From positions 372,001 to 436,000 of the forward strand of contig CAWIPO010000008.1 in NCBI GenBank assembly GCA_963838095.1: a stretch of 64,000 nt of DNA. Direction: 5' to 3'. Shown piece after piece: positions 39,987 through 50,528 of this stretch. Within the stretch, counting starts at the first letter, position 1. Every line of letters begins with the position of its first letter. Under the pieces are notes generated by a model that saw only the letters and a list, made by a program, of their open reading frames with translations, did no database searches and was not told where the DNA came from. Position numbers and translations under genes: made by a program. The DNA is from CAWCGU01 sp963838095. GTDB taxonomy: Bacteria > Actinomycetota > Thermoleophilia > Solirubrobacterales > 70-9.

Positions 39987-41031
39987 GCGCTCAGCCGCGA
40001 AGGTGATCGTCGCCGGGGCGACAGGCTTCGCCGGCGCGCTGGCCGCCGAGCTGGCCTGGCGCCACCCGAAGCTGGAGCTGCTGCGGATCACCGGGCGCAG
40101 CAACGTCGGCGAGCCGCTGAACCACCTCTATCCTCGCTATCGGGCGCCGCTCGCGATCGAGGAGCTCGACCTCGAGACCGTCGACGAGGCCGATGCCGCG
40201 ATCGTCGCCTACCCGCACGGCGCCGCGGCGCCGGTGGTGGCGGCGATGCGCGGGCTCGGTGTGCTCGTGGTCGACCTCTCCGCGGACTTCCGGCTCCGTC
40301 ACGTCCCCGATTACGAGAAGTGGTACGGAGCGCATGACTCGCCGGAGCTGATCGAGGACTCGGTCTACGGCCTTCCGGAGCTGCACCGCGAGTGGATCGC
40401 GCGCTCGGAGCTGGTCGCAAGCCCCGGCTGCTACCCGACCGCTGCGCTGCTGGCGCTCGCTCCGCTGTCGGAGGCGGGGCTGATCGCGGACGTCGTCGTC
40501 GACGCGAAATCCGGCGTCTCGGGCGCGGGGCGGGGGGGAGGCGATCGTCTGAGCTTCGTGAACGTGGTCGAGGACTTCAGCCCATACGCGGTCGAGGGCC
40601 ACCGCCACGAGCCCGAGATCGCGCAGGAGCTGCGGCGGATGGCGTCGGGCGGCGACGGCTACCCGGCGCCGCCGCCGGAGGAGGGAGCCGGCGTCCCCTG
40701 GCTGACCTTCATGCCGCATCTGCTCCCACTCGATCAGGGCCTGCTCGCGAGCTGCTACGTGCGCCTCAGCCGCGACCTCGACGCCGCAGAGCTGGCGGCG
40801 CTGTTCAGCGAGCGCTATCGGAACGAGCCGTTCGTGGACCTCGTCGAGGCTCCGCCCGGCGTCCGCGAGGTCCGCGACACCAACTTCTGCCGCATCCACG
40901 CCGTCTCGTCGATGCCCGACCGCGTGGTCGTGTTCGCGGCGATTGACAATCTCTGGAAGGGAGCCTCGGGGCAGGCGATCCAGTGCCTGAACCTGATGCT
41001 CGGGCTGCCGGAGACGGAGGGGCTTCTGTGA
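39979..41031 (+). CDS. argC: N-acetyl-gamma-glutamyl-phosphate reductase
   Basis: 350 residues from GTG 39979, overlapping pheT by 8 bp. NADP-binding loop VIVAGATGFAGALAAELAWR at the N-terminus; catalytic Cys in ASPGCYPTAALLALAPL; AKSGVSGAGRG and GHRHEPEI are family motifs; C-terminal IDNLWKGASGQAIQCLN is diagnostic. Third step of arginine/ornithine synthesis, cytosolic. Its stop overlaps the argJ GTG (GTGA). Confidence 0.96.
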   Translation: MSERSAAKVIVAGATGFAGALAAELAWRHPKLELLRITGRSNVGEPLNHLYPRYRAPLAIEELDLETVDEADAAIVAYPHGAAAPVVAAMRGLGVLVVDLSADFRLRHVPDYEKWYGAHDSPELIEDSVYGLPELHREWIARSELVASPGCYPTAALLALAPLSEAGLIADVVVDAKSGVSGAGRGGGDRLSFVNVVEDFSPYAVEGHRHEPEIAQELRRMASGGDGYPAPPPEEGAGVPWLTFMPHLLPLDQGLLASCYVRLSRDLDAAELAALFSERYRNEPFVDLVEAPPGVREVRDTNFCRIHAVSSMPDRVVVFAAIDNLWKGASGQAIQCLNLMLGLPETEGLL

Positions 41032-42179
41032 GGTTCTTTCGCTCCCGCTGGGTCCAGCCGCCCGCCGGGGTCGAGGAGCTCGCGCCGGCGCGGCTTGCGC
41101 CGGGGTTTCGGGCCGCGGGAGCGGCGTGCGGCCTGAAGGGCGGGGGGAAGACCGACGTCGGCCTGCTGGTGTGCGATTCCGAGCAGGTCGGCTCGGCGTT
41201 GCTCTTGACCCGCAACGCCGCCGCCGCGGCCCCCGTCAGGGTCTGCCGGACGGAGTGCGACCGCGATCGCCTTCGCGCCGCGGTTGTCAACTCCGGGAAC
41301 GCCAACGCGGCCACGGGCGAGCGCGGGTACCGCGACGCGCTCGCGATGCGCGATGCGGCCGCCGCCGCGCTCGGGGTCGAGGCCGCGTCCGTCGCGATCG
41401 CGGAAACCGGGGTGATCGGGGTTCCGCTGCCGATCGAAGACGTCGAGCGCGGCATTCGAGAGGCGGCGGAAGCGCTCGACGAGCGTGGGGGAGAGGGCTT
41501 CGCGAACGCGATCATGACCACGGACAAGTGGCCGAAGTCGTGCACGCTCGTTGCCGGCGGCGTGACGGTTTCCGCCCAGGCGAAGGGTGCGGGAATGATC
41601 GAGCCGGGGTTCGCGACCATGCTCTGTTTCGTGCAGACGGACGCCACAGTCGCCGATCCCGACGCAGCGCTGCGAAGCGCGGTCGCCGCGTCGTTCGAGC
41701 GGATCACCGTGGACGGCCAGATGAGCACCAACGACACCGTCCTGTTGCAGGCGAGCGGCCAGTCGGGCCGGCCGCTGCCCGCGGGCCTGCTCGAGGCCGC
41801 GCTGCTCCAGCTCGCGCTCGAGATCGTCCGCGATGGGGAGGGGGCGACCAGGGTCGCCAAGGTGATCGTCCGCGAGGCGGCGGACGCTGGCGAGGCCGAG
41901 CGCGCCGCGCGCGCGATCGCCAACTCTCCACTGGTGAAGACCGCGCTGCTCGGCCGCGACCCCAACTGGGGGCGGATCGCACAGGCGGCGGGGCAGGCGC
42001 TGGCCGGCGAGGAGCTGGCGGAGCTCGGCACTGATCACATCGACGCCGCCGAGCTGGCTGCCGAGACCGACGAGCCGGAGTTCTCAGTGAGGCTGGCGCG
42101 CGGCGAGGCGAGCGCGCACGTCTACTTCTCCGACCTCACCCACGAGTACATCTCGATCAACGCGGAGTACACGACCTAA
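41028..42179 (+). CDS. argJ: Ornithine acetyltransferase / N-acetylglutamate synthase
   Basis: 383 residues. Autocleavage motif GFATMLCF with the nucleophilic Thr at about residue 197; AVVNSGNANAATGERG, TDKWPKSCTLVAGG and RDPNWGRIAQAAGQAL are conserved. ArgJ transfers acetyl from N-acetylornithine to glutamate, making the cycle acetyl-conserving, and may also use acetyl-CoA. A separate argA or argE would then not be needed. Its last base is shared with the argB start. Confidence 0.96.
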   Translation: MRFFRSRWVQPPAGVEELAPARLAPGFRAAGAACGLKGGGKTDVGLLVCDSEQVGSALLLTRNAAAAAPVRVCRTECDRDRLRAAVVNSGNANAATGERGYRDALAMRDAAAAALGVEAASVAIAETGVIGVPLPIEDVERGIREAAEALDERGGEGFANAIMTTDKWPKSCTLVAGGVTVSAQAKGAGMIEPGFATMLCFVQTDATVADPDAALRSAVAASFERITVDGQMSTNDTVLLQASGQSGRPLPAGLLEAALLQLALEIVRDGEGATRVAKVIVREAADAGEAERAARAIANSPLVKTALLGRDPNWGRIAQAAGQALAGEELAELGTDHIDAAELAAETDEPEFSVRLARGEASAHVYFSDLTHEYISINAEYTT

Positions 42180-43030
42180 TGACCCAAGAGCCGGCCTCGA
42201 ACCGCATCGAGACGCTGCTCGAGGCGCTGCCATACATCCGCGAGTTCCACGGCCGCACGATCGTGATCAAGTACGGCGGCGCGGCGATGCGCGACGAGGC
42301 GCTGCGCGACGCCTTCGCCACCGACGTCGTGCTGCTGAAGTACGTTGGGCTGAACCCGGTGATCGTCCACGGCGGGGGCCCGGACATCACCAGCTACATG
42401 GAGCGCCTGGGGATGGAGGTCCGCTTCGTCGAGGGGATGCGGGTCTCCGATCCTGAGACGGTCGAGGTGGCGAAGATGGTGCTGCTCGGCAAGGTCAACG
42501 CCGACATCGTCATGCGCCTGAATCGACACGGCCAGCGGGCCGTGGGTCTGAGCGGGGAGGACGGCTCGCTGTTCGAGATCCGCCCCCACCCCGACGCCGA
42601 GCGCGTCGGCTACGTCGGCGAGATCGAACGCGTCGACGTCGATGTCCTCCACCACATCGCCGCCGACTACATCCCCGTGGTGGCGTCGGCCGGGGCGGAT
42701 CGCGAGGGCAGCTCCTACAACGTCAACGCCGACACGGCGGCGGGCAAGGTCGCCGCGGCACTGCAGCGCCTATAAGGCGATCTTCCTCACCGACGTAGAG
42801 GGTTGGCTCTCGAACCCCGACGACCCCGGTTCGCTGGTGTCACGCGCGACGACCGATCAGGTGAGCGAGGCGCTGCCGGCCATCGAGGGCGGGATGAAGC
42901 CGAAGCTCGCCGCCTGCGTGGAGGCGATCAGCGGCGGCGTCCAGTCGGCTCACATCGTCGACGGGCGACTCCCTCACTCATTGCTGCTGGAGCTCTTCAC
43001 CCGCGCGGGCATCGGAACCATGGTGACCCC

Positions 43031-43034
<4 letters not shown>
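42179..43034 (+). CDS. argB: Acetylglutamate kinase, one-base frame break
   Basis: The first ~198 residues are normal: REFHGRTIVIKYGGAAMRDE, VIVHGGGPDITSYMERLG, GLSGEDGSLFEIRP, YNVNADTAAGKVAAAL. The frame then stops at 42775, but the next frame continues exactly with YKAIFLTDVEGWLSNPDDPG, EGGMKPKLAACVEAISGGVQ and IGTMVTP to 43034. One extra base within 42761-42770 explains it. Nothing is missing, and argB lies in a coupled arginine operon. I infer an intact gene with a sequence error or a very recent frameshift. It phosphorylates N-acetylglutamate. Confidence 0.92.
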
Positions 43035-44211
<1,177 letters not shown>

Positions 44212-44226
44212 CTACACTCGCGCGCC

Positions 44227-44655
44227 ATGCACGAGGATCCCACCCGACGCCTGCCTGCCGACCAGCCCCCGCCGGGCTACGGCGGCGCGCAGCAGGGCTA
44301 CGGCGGTCAGGGCGGCTACCCGCCCCAGCAGCCACCGCCCGGCCAGCCGCCGCCGTCGGGCGGGATGAGCGGCGGAATGAAGGCGGCGATTGTGCTGCTC
44401 GTCGCGCTCGTCGTCGGACTCGGCGTGGCGCTGGCGCTGATTGCTTCGGACGACGATGGCGGCGGCGGCGGCGAAACCACGTCGGCGACTTCCACCACGG
44501 TGCCGACGAGCACGACCGCCACGACCACGACGACGACGACGTCGACGTCCGAGCCGACCACCACCACCTCGACCGAGACGACGACCACGACGACGACCGA
44601 GACCTCGGGCGGGGTCGAGCCGCCCAACGGCGGCACCGAGCTTCCAGGGGAGTAG
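44227..44655 (+). CDS. Low-complexity single-pass membrane protein
   Basis: 142 residues. The N-terminus is Pro/Gly/Gln/Tyr-rich (residues ~1-48), followed by one membrane helix (AAIVLLVALVVGLGVALALI, about 53-72), an acidic/Gly patch, and a tail of about 50 residues that is mainly Thr with Ser/Glu (about 85-128). The topology suggests a cytoplasmic disordered head and an external Thr-rich, possibly O-glycosylated, stalk. No family function known. It is located between argD and the epimerase gene, 10 bp from the latter. Confidence 0.75.
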   Translation: MHEDPTRRLPADQPPPGYGGAQQGYGGQGGYPPQQPPPGQPPPSGGMSGGMKAAIVLLVALVVGLGVALALIASDDDGGGGGETTSATSTTVPTSTTATTTTTTTSTSEPTTTTSTETTTTTTTETSGGVEPPNGGTELPGE

Positions 44656-44664
44656 CCGGTACCT

Positions 44665-45618
44665 ATGCGGGCGCTGGTAACGGGCGGCGCCGGCTTCATC
44701 GGGTCGAATCTGGTCGATGCGCTGTTGGAGCGCGGGGACGAGGTCGTCGCGATCGACGACCTCTCGACCGGGAACCGGTCGAATCTGGATGCGGCGCTCT
44801 CCGCCGGTGCGGAGCTGAAGGAGGTCGACGTTCGCGACTTCGAGCTGGTCCGCGTCGAGTTCGAGCGCTTCAGCCCCCAGCACGTATTTCATCTCGCGGC
44901 ACAGGTGGACGTGCGCGTCTCGGTCGACGATCCGGCATTCGACGCGCAGGTCAACGTGGTCGGCACGGCGAACCTTCTGCGCGCGGCGCTGGAGGCCGGC
45001 TGCGAGCGGTTCGTCTTCGCCTCGACCGGCGGGGCGATCTATGGGGAGGGCGAGGCGCGCCCGCTTCCCTTCGCCGAGGATGCCTTCTGCGCCCCTGAAG
45101 CGCCCTACGGGCAGGCCAAGTTCGCCGCCGAGGGCTATTGCCAGCTCTATCAGCGGCTGCACGGCCTGACCACGACGTGCCTGCGGCTGGGAAACGTCTA
45201 CGGGCCGCGCCAGGACCTGCGCGGGGAGGCAGGCGTGGTCGCGATGTTCTGCTACCGGCTGCTGGACGGCAGGCAGCCGACCGTGTACGGCGACGGCCTG
45301 CAGACGCGCGACTACATCTACGTCGGCGACGTCGTCGCCGCGATGATCGCCGCTGCCGGCGCCGAGGCGACGGGCATCTTCAACGTCGGCACGGGAATCG
45401 AGACGAACGTCCTGCAGCTCGTCGAAGGGCTGAGCCGGCTGTCCGAGCGCGACGACTTCCAGCCGGTGATGGCCCCAGCACGGGCGGGCGAGGTCCAGCG
45501 AACCGTGCTCGACAGCTCACGCGCCAAAAGCGACCTCGGCTGGCGCGCCGAGATGCCGCTGCTGGACGACGGCATGCGGATCACGCTCGATTGGGCCCGC
45601 GAAGCCGACCGCTCTTGA
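44665..45618 (+). CDS. NAD-dependent nucleotide-sugar epimerase (GalE-like)
   Basis: 317 residues, extended SDR. NAD loop VTGGAGFIGSNLVDALLERG at the N-terminus, IDDLSTGNRSNLDAAL, HLAAQVDVRVSVDDP, ASTGGAIYGEGEARPLPFAE with the catalytic Thr/Ser region, and Tyr-x3-Lys in YGQAKFAAEGY. The C-terminus has the VYGDGLQTRDYIYVGDVVAA motif. It is likely a UDP-glucose 4-epimerase or related enzyme supplying cell-envelope sugars; the exact sugar is uncertain. Confidence 0.9.
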   Translation: MRALVTGGAGFIGSNLVDALLERGDEVVAIDDLSTGNRSNLDAALSAGAELKEVDVRDFELVRVEFERFSPQHVFHLAAQVDVRVSVDDPAFDAQVNVVGTANLLRAALEAGCERFVFASTGGAIYGEGEARPLPFAEDAFCAPEAPYGQAKFAAEGYCQLYQRLHGLTTTCLRLGNVYGPRQDLRGEAGVVAMFCYRLLDGRQPTVYGDGLQTRDYIYVGDVVAAMIAAAGAEATGIFNVGTGIETNVLQLVEGLSRLSERDDFQPVMAPARAGEVQRTVLDSSRAKSDLGWRAEMPLLDDGMRITLDWAREADRS

Positions 45619-45657
45619 CCGGGGTGTAGCCCCGACACCGACGGCTACGATCTCGCC

Positions 45658-46271
45658 GTGCAGTCGCCGCGCATCCGTCCCGGGGGGACGGGGAAATCAG
45701 CAGAGTCGACCTCGCGCTCGCCCGAGTGCTCGGCGCCGCCACCGGTGGCGGGCCGCCGAACATCTTCACGACGCTTGCACGCCATCGCCGCCTGTTCCGA
45801 CGCTGGCTTCGCTTCGCCGCCGTGCTGATGCCGGGCGGGAAGCTCCCGCGCGCCGACAGCGAGCTCGTGATCCTGCGCGTGGCGCACAACTGCGGCTCCG
45901 AGTACGAGTGGGCCCAGCACGAGCGGATCGCGCTCACCACCGGGTTGTCCGCGGAGGAGATCGAGCGTGTCCGCGAGGGCCCGGACGCCGAGGGGTGGTC
46001 GCCGCACCAGCAGGCGTTTCTGCGCGCGGTCGACGAGCTCCACGCGAATCGAACGCTCTCCGATGACGCCTGGGGCGCGCTGCGCCCGATGCTGACGGAC
46101 GCGCAGTTGATCGAGCTCTGCATGCTCACCGGCCACTACGAGATGCTCGCGATGACGCTGAACGCGCTACGCGTGCAGCCCGACGCGCTGCCCGCCGGCC
46201 CGCCGTCCCGGCTTTTCACCACTGTGCAGCGGGTGCTCGCTCGTCGTCCCGCGGAGCGCTCCGGCGCATGA
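45658..46271 (+). CDS. Carboxymuconolactone decarboxylase (AhpD-like) family protein
   Basis: The uninterrupted frame begins at GTG 45726 (181 residues). Upstream codons in the same frame (SRVDLALARV) and, one frame away, GTG 45658 with QSPRIRPGG form the typical N-terminus of the family. Joining them needs one more G in the G6 run at 45682-45687, so the gene likely starts at 45658. Core motifs are PPNIFTTLARHRRLFRRWLR, LMPGGKLPRADSELVILRVA and HNCGSEYEWAQHERIA; only one Cys of the AhpD CxxC is present, so peroxidase-type chemistry is doubtful. The stop overlaps the SDR start by 4 bp. Confidence 0.85.
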
Positions 46272-47140
46272 ACGGCCGCAGCACGAGCCTCCAGGGGCAA
46301 CGGGTCCTGATCACCGGCGCAGCGCGCGGGATCGGGGCACTGACGGCGAAGCGGCTGCACACCCGTGGAGCGCGGGTCGCCCTGCTCGGGCTGGAGCCGG
46401 AGCTGCTCGAGGGCGTCTCGGAAGAGCTCGGCGGCTCGCCGTGGTTCGAGTGCGACGTCGCCGACCGCGACCGGGTGCACGAGGCCGTCTCCGAGGCCGT
46501 GGAGCGGCTCGGCGGCCTCGATGTCGCGATCGCCAATGCGGGAATCGGCGCGCAGATGACTCTCGTCGGCGGCGACGAGTCGGTGTGGGACGCGACGATG
46601 GCGGTGAACCTCGGCGGGACCTTCAACCTGGTGCGCGCCGCGGGCCCCCATGTCGCGCATCCGGGCGGCTACTTCCTGCTCACCGCCTCGCTGGCCGCCG
46701 CCGTCCACCTGCCGCTGATGGCGGCTTACTGCGCGTCCAAGGCGGCCGTCGAGTCGCTGGGTGACTCGCTGCGGATCGAGCTTCGGCCGACCGGCGCCCG
46801 CGTCGGGGTCGCCTACTACGCCGAGCTCGACACCGACATGACCTCGCGCGGCTTCGCCACCGAGGCGGCGGAGCGAACACCGATCGGCGGCCACGGCCAC
46901 CTGCCGGTCGCCCCGGTCGAGCCCGCCATCGACGCGCTCGAGCGCGGGATCAGCCGCCGCTCGCGGCGGATCGTCTCACCGTCGTGGGTGCGGGCGGCGC
47001 TGCCGGCGCGGATGATCGTCCAGCGGGTGGTCGAGCTGCAGGCCCGGCGTGGGCTCGGGAAGACGATGGAGATCGCGAGCAGCGAGCGCCCGCCGCTGAC
47101 CACCGAGCAGCCCAGTCGTGACCCGACGGGGTCGCGCTAG
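46268..47140 (+). CDS. Short-chain dehydrogenase/reductase
   Basis: 290 residues, classical SDR with long C-terminus. TGAARGIG cofactor loop at ~16-23, IANAGIG, catalytic Ser in LLTASLAAAVHLPLMAAYCA and Tyr-x3-Lys in YCASK. It is coupled to the CMD-family gene by an ATGA overlap. The C-terminal ~70 residues contain basic helices (SRRSRRIVSPSWVRAALPAR), resembling SDRs that associate with the membrane and act on lipids. It overlaps the convergent sortase gene by 4 bp. Substrate unknown. Confidence 0.88.
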   Translation: MNGRSTSLQGQRVLITGAARGIGALTAKRLHTRGARVALLGLEPELLEGVSEELGGSPWFECDVADRDRVHEAVSEAVERLGGLDVAIANAGIGAQMTLVGGDESVWDATMAVNLGGTFNLVRAAGPHVAHPGGYFLLTASLAAAVHLPLMAAYCASKAAVESLGDSLRIELRPTGARVGVAYYAELDTDMTSRGFATEAAERTPIGGHGHLPVAPVEPAIDALERGISRRSRRIVSPSWVRAALPARMIVQRVVELQARRGLGKTMEIASSERPPLTTEQPSRDPTGSR

Positions 47141-47832
47141 GGATCCTCGAAGCGCCGGCCGCTGGTTGCGAACAGGCTCGTGTGCGTGAGCTTGGCGAAG
47201 ACGACGAAGCGCTCGGCGGCGCTGTAGAGGGGGTGGCAGGCGGTGAGGACGACCCGCTCGTAGCCCACGTTGCGGACGACCTGGACATCGGTGGGGGCGA
47301 CGATCTCGTGCCGCTGCACCGTGTAGGTGAAGGTCGCGTACGGCATCTCGAGCACCACCTCGGCGCCGTCTTCGATGTCGTCGATGTCGCGAAACGGCGC
47401 CAGGTAGGTGGTGCGGTGCCCGGCGATTCCGACCGTCCCACTCTGACCGGGCAGCCGCGTATCCGGGTAGTGGCCGGGGCCGCGCTGCAGCTCCGCGGTC
47501 TCGGTCCCCTCGACGAGCACGTAGTCAGCGTCGATGCTCGGAACCCGGATCGTCCCGATCGCGTCCCCGACCTCCACCTGATCGGCGAAACGGTCGGCCA
47601 GCACCTTCGCCTTCGCGCGCGTCCCTTGCACGCGCTCGACCGCGGCCAGCGTCGCCTCGTCGGGAAACTCGCCCCGCAGTGCCTCGAGCTCGCCGGCGAG
47701 CTTGTCCTGCTGGATCTGGCCGTAGATCGACGAGATCGGCTCCTTCCACGCCAGCGTCAGCGCGACGTCTGCGAGGACGACGATCCCGGCCGTGATCAGG
47801 GCGGTGGAGAGGATTCGCAGCGCGCGTGCCAA
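47137..47832 (-). CDS. Class E-like sortase
   Basis: 231 residues. N-terminal signal anchor (LITAGIVVLADVALTLAW), a coiled/linker segment, then the sortase beta-barrel with catalytic His139 (GIAGHRTTY), Cys199 (VVLTACHPLYS) and Arg208 (SAAERFVVF). LTACHP replaces the more usual TLTTC. It works outside the membrane, cleaving and linking surface proteins or pilins. No sortase substrate with an LPxTG-like tail is obvious in the window. Divergent from argG. Confidence 0.9.
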   Translation of the reverse strand: MARALRILSTALITAGIVVLADVALTLAWKEPISSIYGQIQQDKLAGELEALRGEFPDEATLAAVERVQGTRAKAKVLADRFADQVEVGDAIGTIRVPSIDADYVLVEGTETAELQRGPGHYPDTRLPGQSGTVGIAGHRTTYLAPFRDIDDIEDGAEVVLEMPYATFTYTVQRHEIVAPTDVQVVRNVGYERVVLTACHPLYSAAERFVVFAKLTHTSLFATSGRRFEDP

Positions 47833-47942
47833 GCGCCTGCATGATGGCGGACGCCGTGCCGCCCGCCTGCCACACTTCCCGGCTCAATGAATACGCGAAT
47901 CTCCGCTTCGCGTCCGGTTCGGCTCGATCTCATCTGCATGAG

Positions 47943-49223
47943 ATGCACGAGAGCGGCGAGCACACCCCGATCGCCTCCTACGAGGCACGGCCTGGCGACG
48001 TCGGGCGCGTGCTGCTGCTGTATTCCGGCGGTCTGGACACGAGCGTGATGCTGCGCTGGATCCAGGAGCAATACGGGGCCGAGGTCGTCGCGCTGACCGT
48101 CGACCTCGGACAGCCCGGCGAGGACTGGGAGGTCGTCCGCGGCAAGGCGCTCGATCTGGGGGCGGTGGACGCCTTGGTCGTCGACGCGAAGGAGCAGTTC
48201 GCGGGCGACTACGTGCTCCCGGCGATCAGGGCGAACGCGCTGTACGGCGGCGGCTACCCGCTGTTCACAGCGCTCGGGCGGCCGTTGATCGCAAAGCTCG
48301 CGGTGGAGCATGCGCGTGAGAGCGGCTGCGACACGATCGCCCACGGCTGCACCGGAAAGGGAAACGACCAGGTGCGGATCGAGGGCACGATCGCCACCCT
48401 GGATCCGGAGCTGAAGGTGATCGCCCCGGTACGCCAGTGGCAGATGGGGCGCGAGGAGGAGATCGCCTACGCCCGCGAGCACGGGATCCCGATCAAGGGG
48501 GGGACCGAGCAGGCGCCGCCGTACTCGATCGACGACAACCTCTGGGGCCGCTCGTCCGAGGGGAACGCGATCGAGGACCTCTCCGAGCCGACACCGCGCG
48601 ACGCCTTCGATCTGGTCACCGCGCCCGAGGAGGCGCCGGACGAGCCTGAGATTGTGCGGGTCGGGTTCGAGCGCGGGGCTCCGGTGTCGCTCGACGGGGA
48701 GCGGCTCGGGCTGGTCGAGCTGATCGAGCGCGCGGCCGCGCTCGGCGCCCGCCACGGCGTCGGGATCGTCGACCACATCGAGGACCGGATCGTCGGGCTG
48801 AAGGTGCGCGACCTCTACGAAGTCCCCGCGGCGGCGATCCTGCTGCCCGCCCACCAGGACCTGGAGAAGCTGGTCTCGACGATCCACCAGAACAACTTCA
48901 AGCACAGCCTCGACCGCCACTGGGCATACCTTTGCTACGCCGGTCTGTGGCACGAGCCGCTGCGCCGCGACCTCGACGCGTACATGGACTCGGCGAACGA
49001 GCTCGTCACCGGAGAGGTGACGATGAAGCTCTACAAGGGCTCGGCGACGGTGGTCGCACGCTCGTCGCCGAACGCCCTGTACGACCGCACGCTGGCGTCG
49101 TTCGGCGAGTCCGGCGGGGAGTTCTCCCAGCAGGCGAGCCCCGGGTTCATCGAGCTGTTCACGCTCCAGAGCCGGATGGCGGAGCGCATCCGCAGGGCTC
49201 GGTCGGGTAGAAAGGGGGACTGA
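47943..49223 (+). CDS. argG: Argininosuccinate synthase
   Basis: 426 residues from ATG 47943; the longer frame overlaps the sortase start region and has non-family sequence. PP-loop LLLYSGGLDTSVMLRW, GQPGEDWEVVRGKALDLGAV, AHGCTGKGNDQVRIEG and YSIDDNLWGRSSEGNAIEDL are diagnostic. It joins citrulline and aspartate using ATP, the penultimate step to arginine. It is separated from argCJBD by about 3.7 kb; argF, argH and argR are not in the window. Ends in an ATGA-type overlap with a small gene. Confidence 0.96.
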   Translation: MHESGEHTPIASYEARPGDVGRVLLLYSGGLDTSVMLRWIQEQYGAEVVALTVDLGQPGEDWEVVRGKALDLGAVDALVVDAKEQFAGDYVLPAIRANALYGGGYPLFTALGRPLIAKLAVEHARESGCDTIAHGCTGKGNDQVRIEGTIATLDPELKVIAPVRQWQMGREEEIAYAREHGIPIKGGTEQAPPYSIDDNLWGRSSEGNAIEDLSEPTPRDAFDLVTAPEEAPDEPEIVRVGFERGAPVSLDGERLGLVELIERAAALGARHGVGIVDHIEDRIVGLKVRDLYEVPAAAILLPAHQDLEKLVSTIHQNNFKHSLDRHWAYLCYAGLWHEPLRRDLDAYMDSANELVTGEVTMKLYKGSATVVARSSPNALYDRTLASFGESGGEFSQQASPGFIELFTLQSRMAERIRRARSGRKGD

Positions 49224-49384
49224 TGGGATCCCCCTTCTACGAGTTCGTCGGCCGTCTGGTGGTCTGGGCGGTCATGGAGCGCTACCGGCGTCAGATCCGA
49301 GCCGCGGTCGCCCTCGGCATCGTCGGCACGGCTCTCGGCATCGGCGGCTACCTGGCGCTGAAGCACGACGTGGCCGAGGGCTGA
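49223..49384 (+). CDS. 53-residue single-pass membrane protein
   Basis: A short gene coupled to argG: ATG 49223 overlaps the argG TGA, with agggggac before it. MGSPFYEFVGRLVVWAVMER is followed by basic YRRQIRAA and a hydrophobic helix VALGIVGTALGIGGYLAL (about 30-47), ending LKHDVAEG. The amphipathic-then-transmembrane layout is typical of small conserved membrane proteins. No known function. Confidence 0.65.
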   Translation: MGSPFYEFVGRLVVWAVMERYRRQIRAAVALGIVGTALGIGGYLALKHDVAEG

Positions 49385-49388
49385 TCTT

Positions 49389-49418
49389 GCAAAATCCCTT
49401 GCAAGCAGGGGATTTTGC
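49389..49418 (+). terminator. 10-bp stem-loop after the argG operon
   Basis: GCAAAATCCC, 10-nt loop TTGCAAGCAG, GGGATTTTGC. The stem-internal TTTT is the only T-run. Probably ends argG transcription; a regulatory role for the downstream gene cannot be excluded. Confidence 0.5.
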
Positions 49419-49493
49419 GCGTTGGTACCGACGGCCTCGCGGCTAACGCTTTGCTAACAATGGGGCTCGGCCTGCGTAAGCGGGCCTTTCTCG

Positions 49494-50519
49494 ATGAGCC
49501 CTGGCGTTTCCAAAACCACGCCGGCCAGGCGCGCCCTGGCCATGCTGGCGTGCCTGCTCGGCATTGCCGGCGCGGTGCTGCCGCTCTCGGGTGCGTGGGC
49601 CCAGGAGGACATCGGCGAGCTCGAGTCGCAGATCGACTCCGCGCAGGCGGACGCAGAGCAGCTCGGCGCCGAGATCGAGGCGAACGCGGCGGCGCTCTCC
49701 GACGCGCGAGCCGATGCCGCCGCGGCTGCCGCCCAGGAGGCGGAGATGACCGCCGTTCTCGAGCAGGGGCGCGCCGAGCTGGCGGAGCTCGAGCAGCAGG
49801 TGGCCGCCACTGAAGCGGCGCTCGAACGGGCGCGGAAGGAGCTGCGAGCGGCGGTGGCGGTGCTGAGCGATCGCCTCATCGCGATCTACAAGGGCGACAC
49901 ACCCGACACGACCACGGTGCTGCTGAATGCAGACGGCTTTGACGACCTCGTGACGAGGATCGAATACCTCGACGCTCTCCAGGACGCCGACGAGGAGCTC
50001 GTCAACCGGGTGCGCGCGCTCCGGGCCGAAGTCGAGGCGCAACTCGCCGCGGTCGAGGAGGCACGCGACCGGCAGGCGGACTTCAACGAGCGCCTGGAGA
50101 CGGCGCGAGCCGAGATCGCCGGTGTCAGGGCGGCAGCCGAATCGCGCGCCGCCAACCTGGACGCGCTGCACAACGAGCAGGTGGCGACGATGGAGACGCT
50201 GCAGTCGAACATCGACCAGTGGACCGATGAGGTCGCCGAGCTCGAGCAGATCTCCCAGGAGCAGGCCTCCCAGGAGGTCAGCGGCTGGTTCGGCGACTAC
50301 TCGATCCCTGCCGCGATCGTGATGTGCGAGTCGGGCGGCAACTACGGCGCAGTCAACCCCTCGAGCGGGGCCGGCGGCGCTTACCAGATCCTGCCCTCGA
50401 CCTGGGAGCTGTACGGAGGCGAGGGTGCCCCCGAGGACGCCTCACAGGCGGAGCAGGACGCAATCGCGTCGCAGATCTGGGCCGACTCAGGCCCGGCCGC
50501 GTGGGTCTGCGCCGGGTAA
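49494..50519 (+). CDS. Secreted coiled-coil protein with C-terminal RPF/lysozyme-like domain
   Basis: 341 residues. Signal peptide (MLACLLGIAGAVLPLSGAWA), long coiled coil (~38-260; QIDSAQADAEQLGAEIEANA and similar, interrupted by the LIAIYKGDTPDTTTVLL hinge as in EnvC/PcsB-type proteins), and a ~75-residue C-terminal domain: IPAAIVMCESGGNYGAVNPS, GGAYQILPSTWELYGG and SQIWADSGPAAWVCAG. This is the transglycosylase-like fold of resuscitation-promoting factors, with the catalytic Glu in CESGG and two Cys likely bridged. It should cut peptidoglycan outside the cell during growth or division. Confidence 0.88.
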   Translation: MSPGVSKTTPARRALAMLACLLGIAGAVLPLSGAWAQEDIGELESQIDSAQADAEQLGAEIEANAAALSDARADAAAAAAQEAEMTAVLEQGRAELAELEQQVAATEAALERARKELRAAVAVLSDRLIAIYKGDTPDTTTVLLNADGFDDLVTRIEYLDALQDADEELVNRVRALRAEVEAQLAAVEEARDRQADFNERLETARAEIAGVRAAAESRAANLDALHNEQVATMETLQSNIDQWTDEVAELEQISQEQASQEVSGWFGDYSIPAAIVMCESGGNYGAVNPSSGAGGAYQILPSTWELYGGEGAPEDASQAEQDAIASQIWADSGPAAWVCAG

Positions 50520-50528
50520 GTCCAGCGG

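Noticed and set aside
49419..49493. c-di-AMP (ydaO-type) riboswitch before the lysozyme-like gene
   Set aside because: Such riboswitches often precede RPF-like genes in actinobacteria, but the free leader is only about 75 nt and I could not find the conserved elements.
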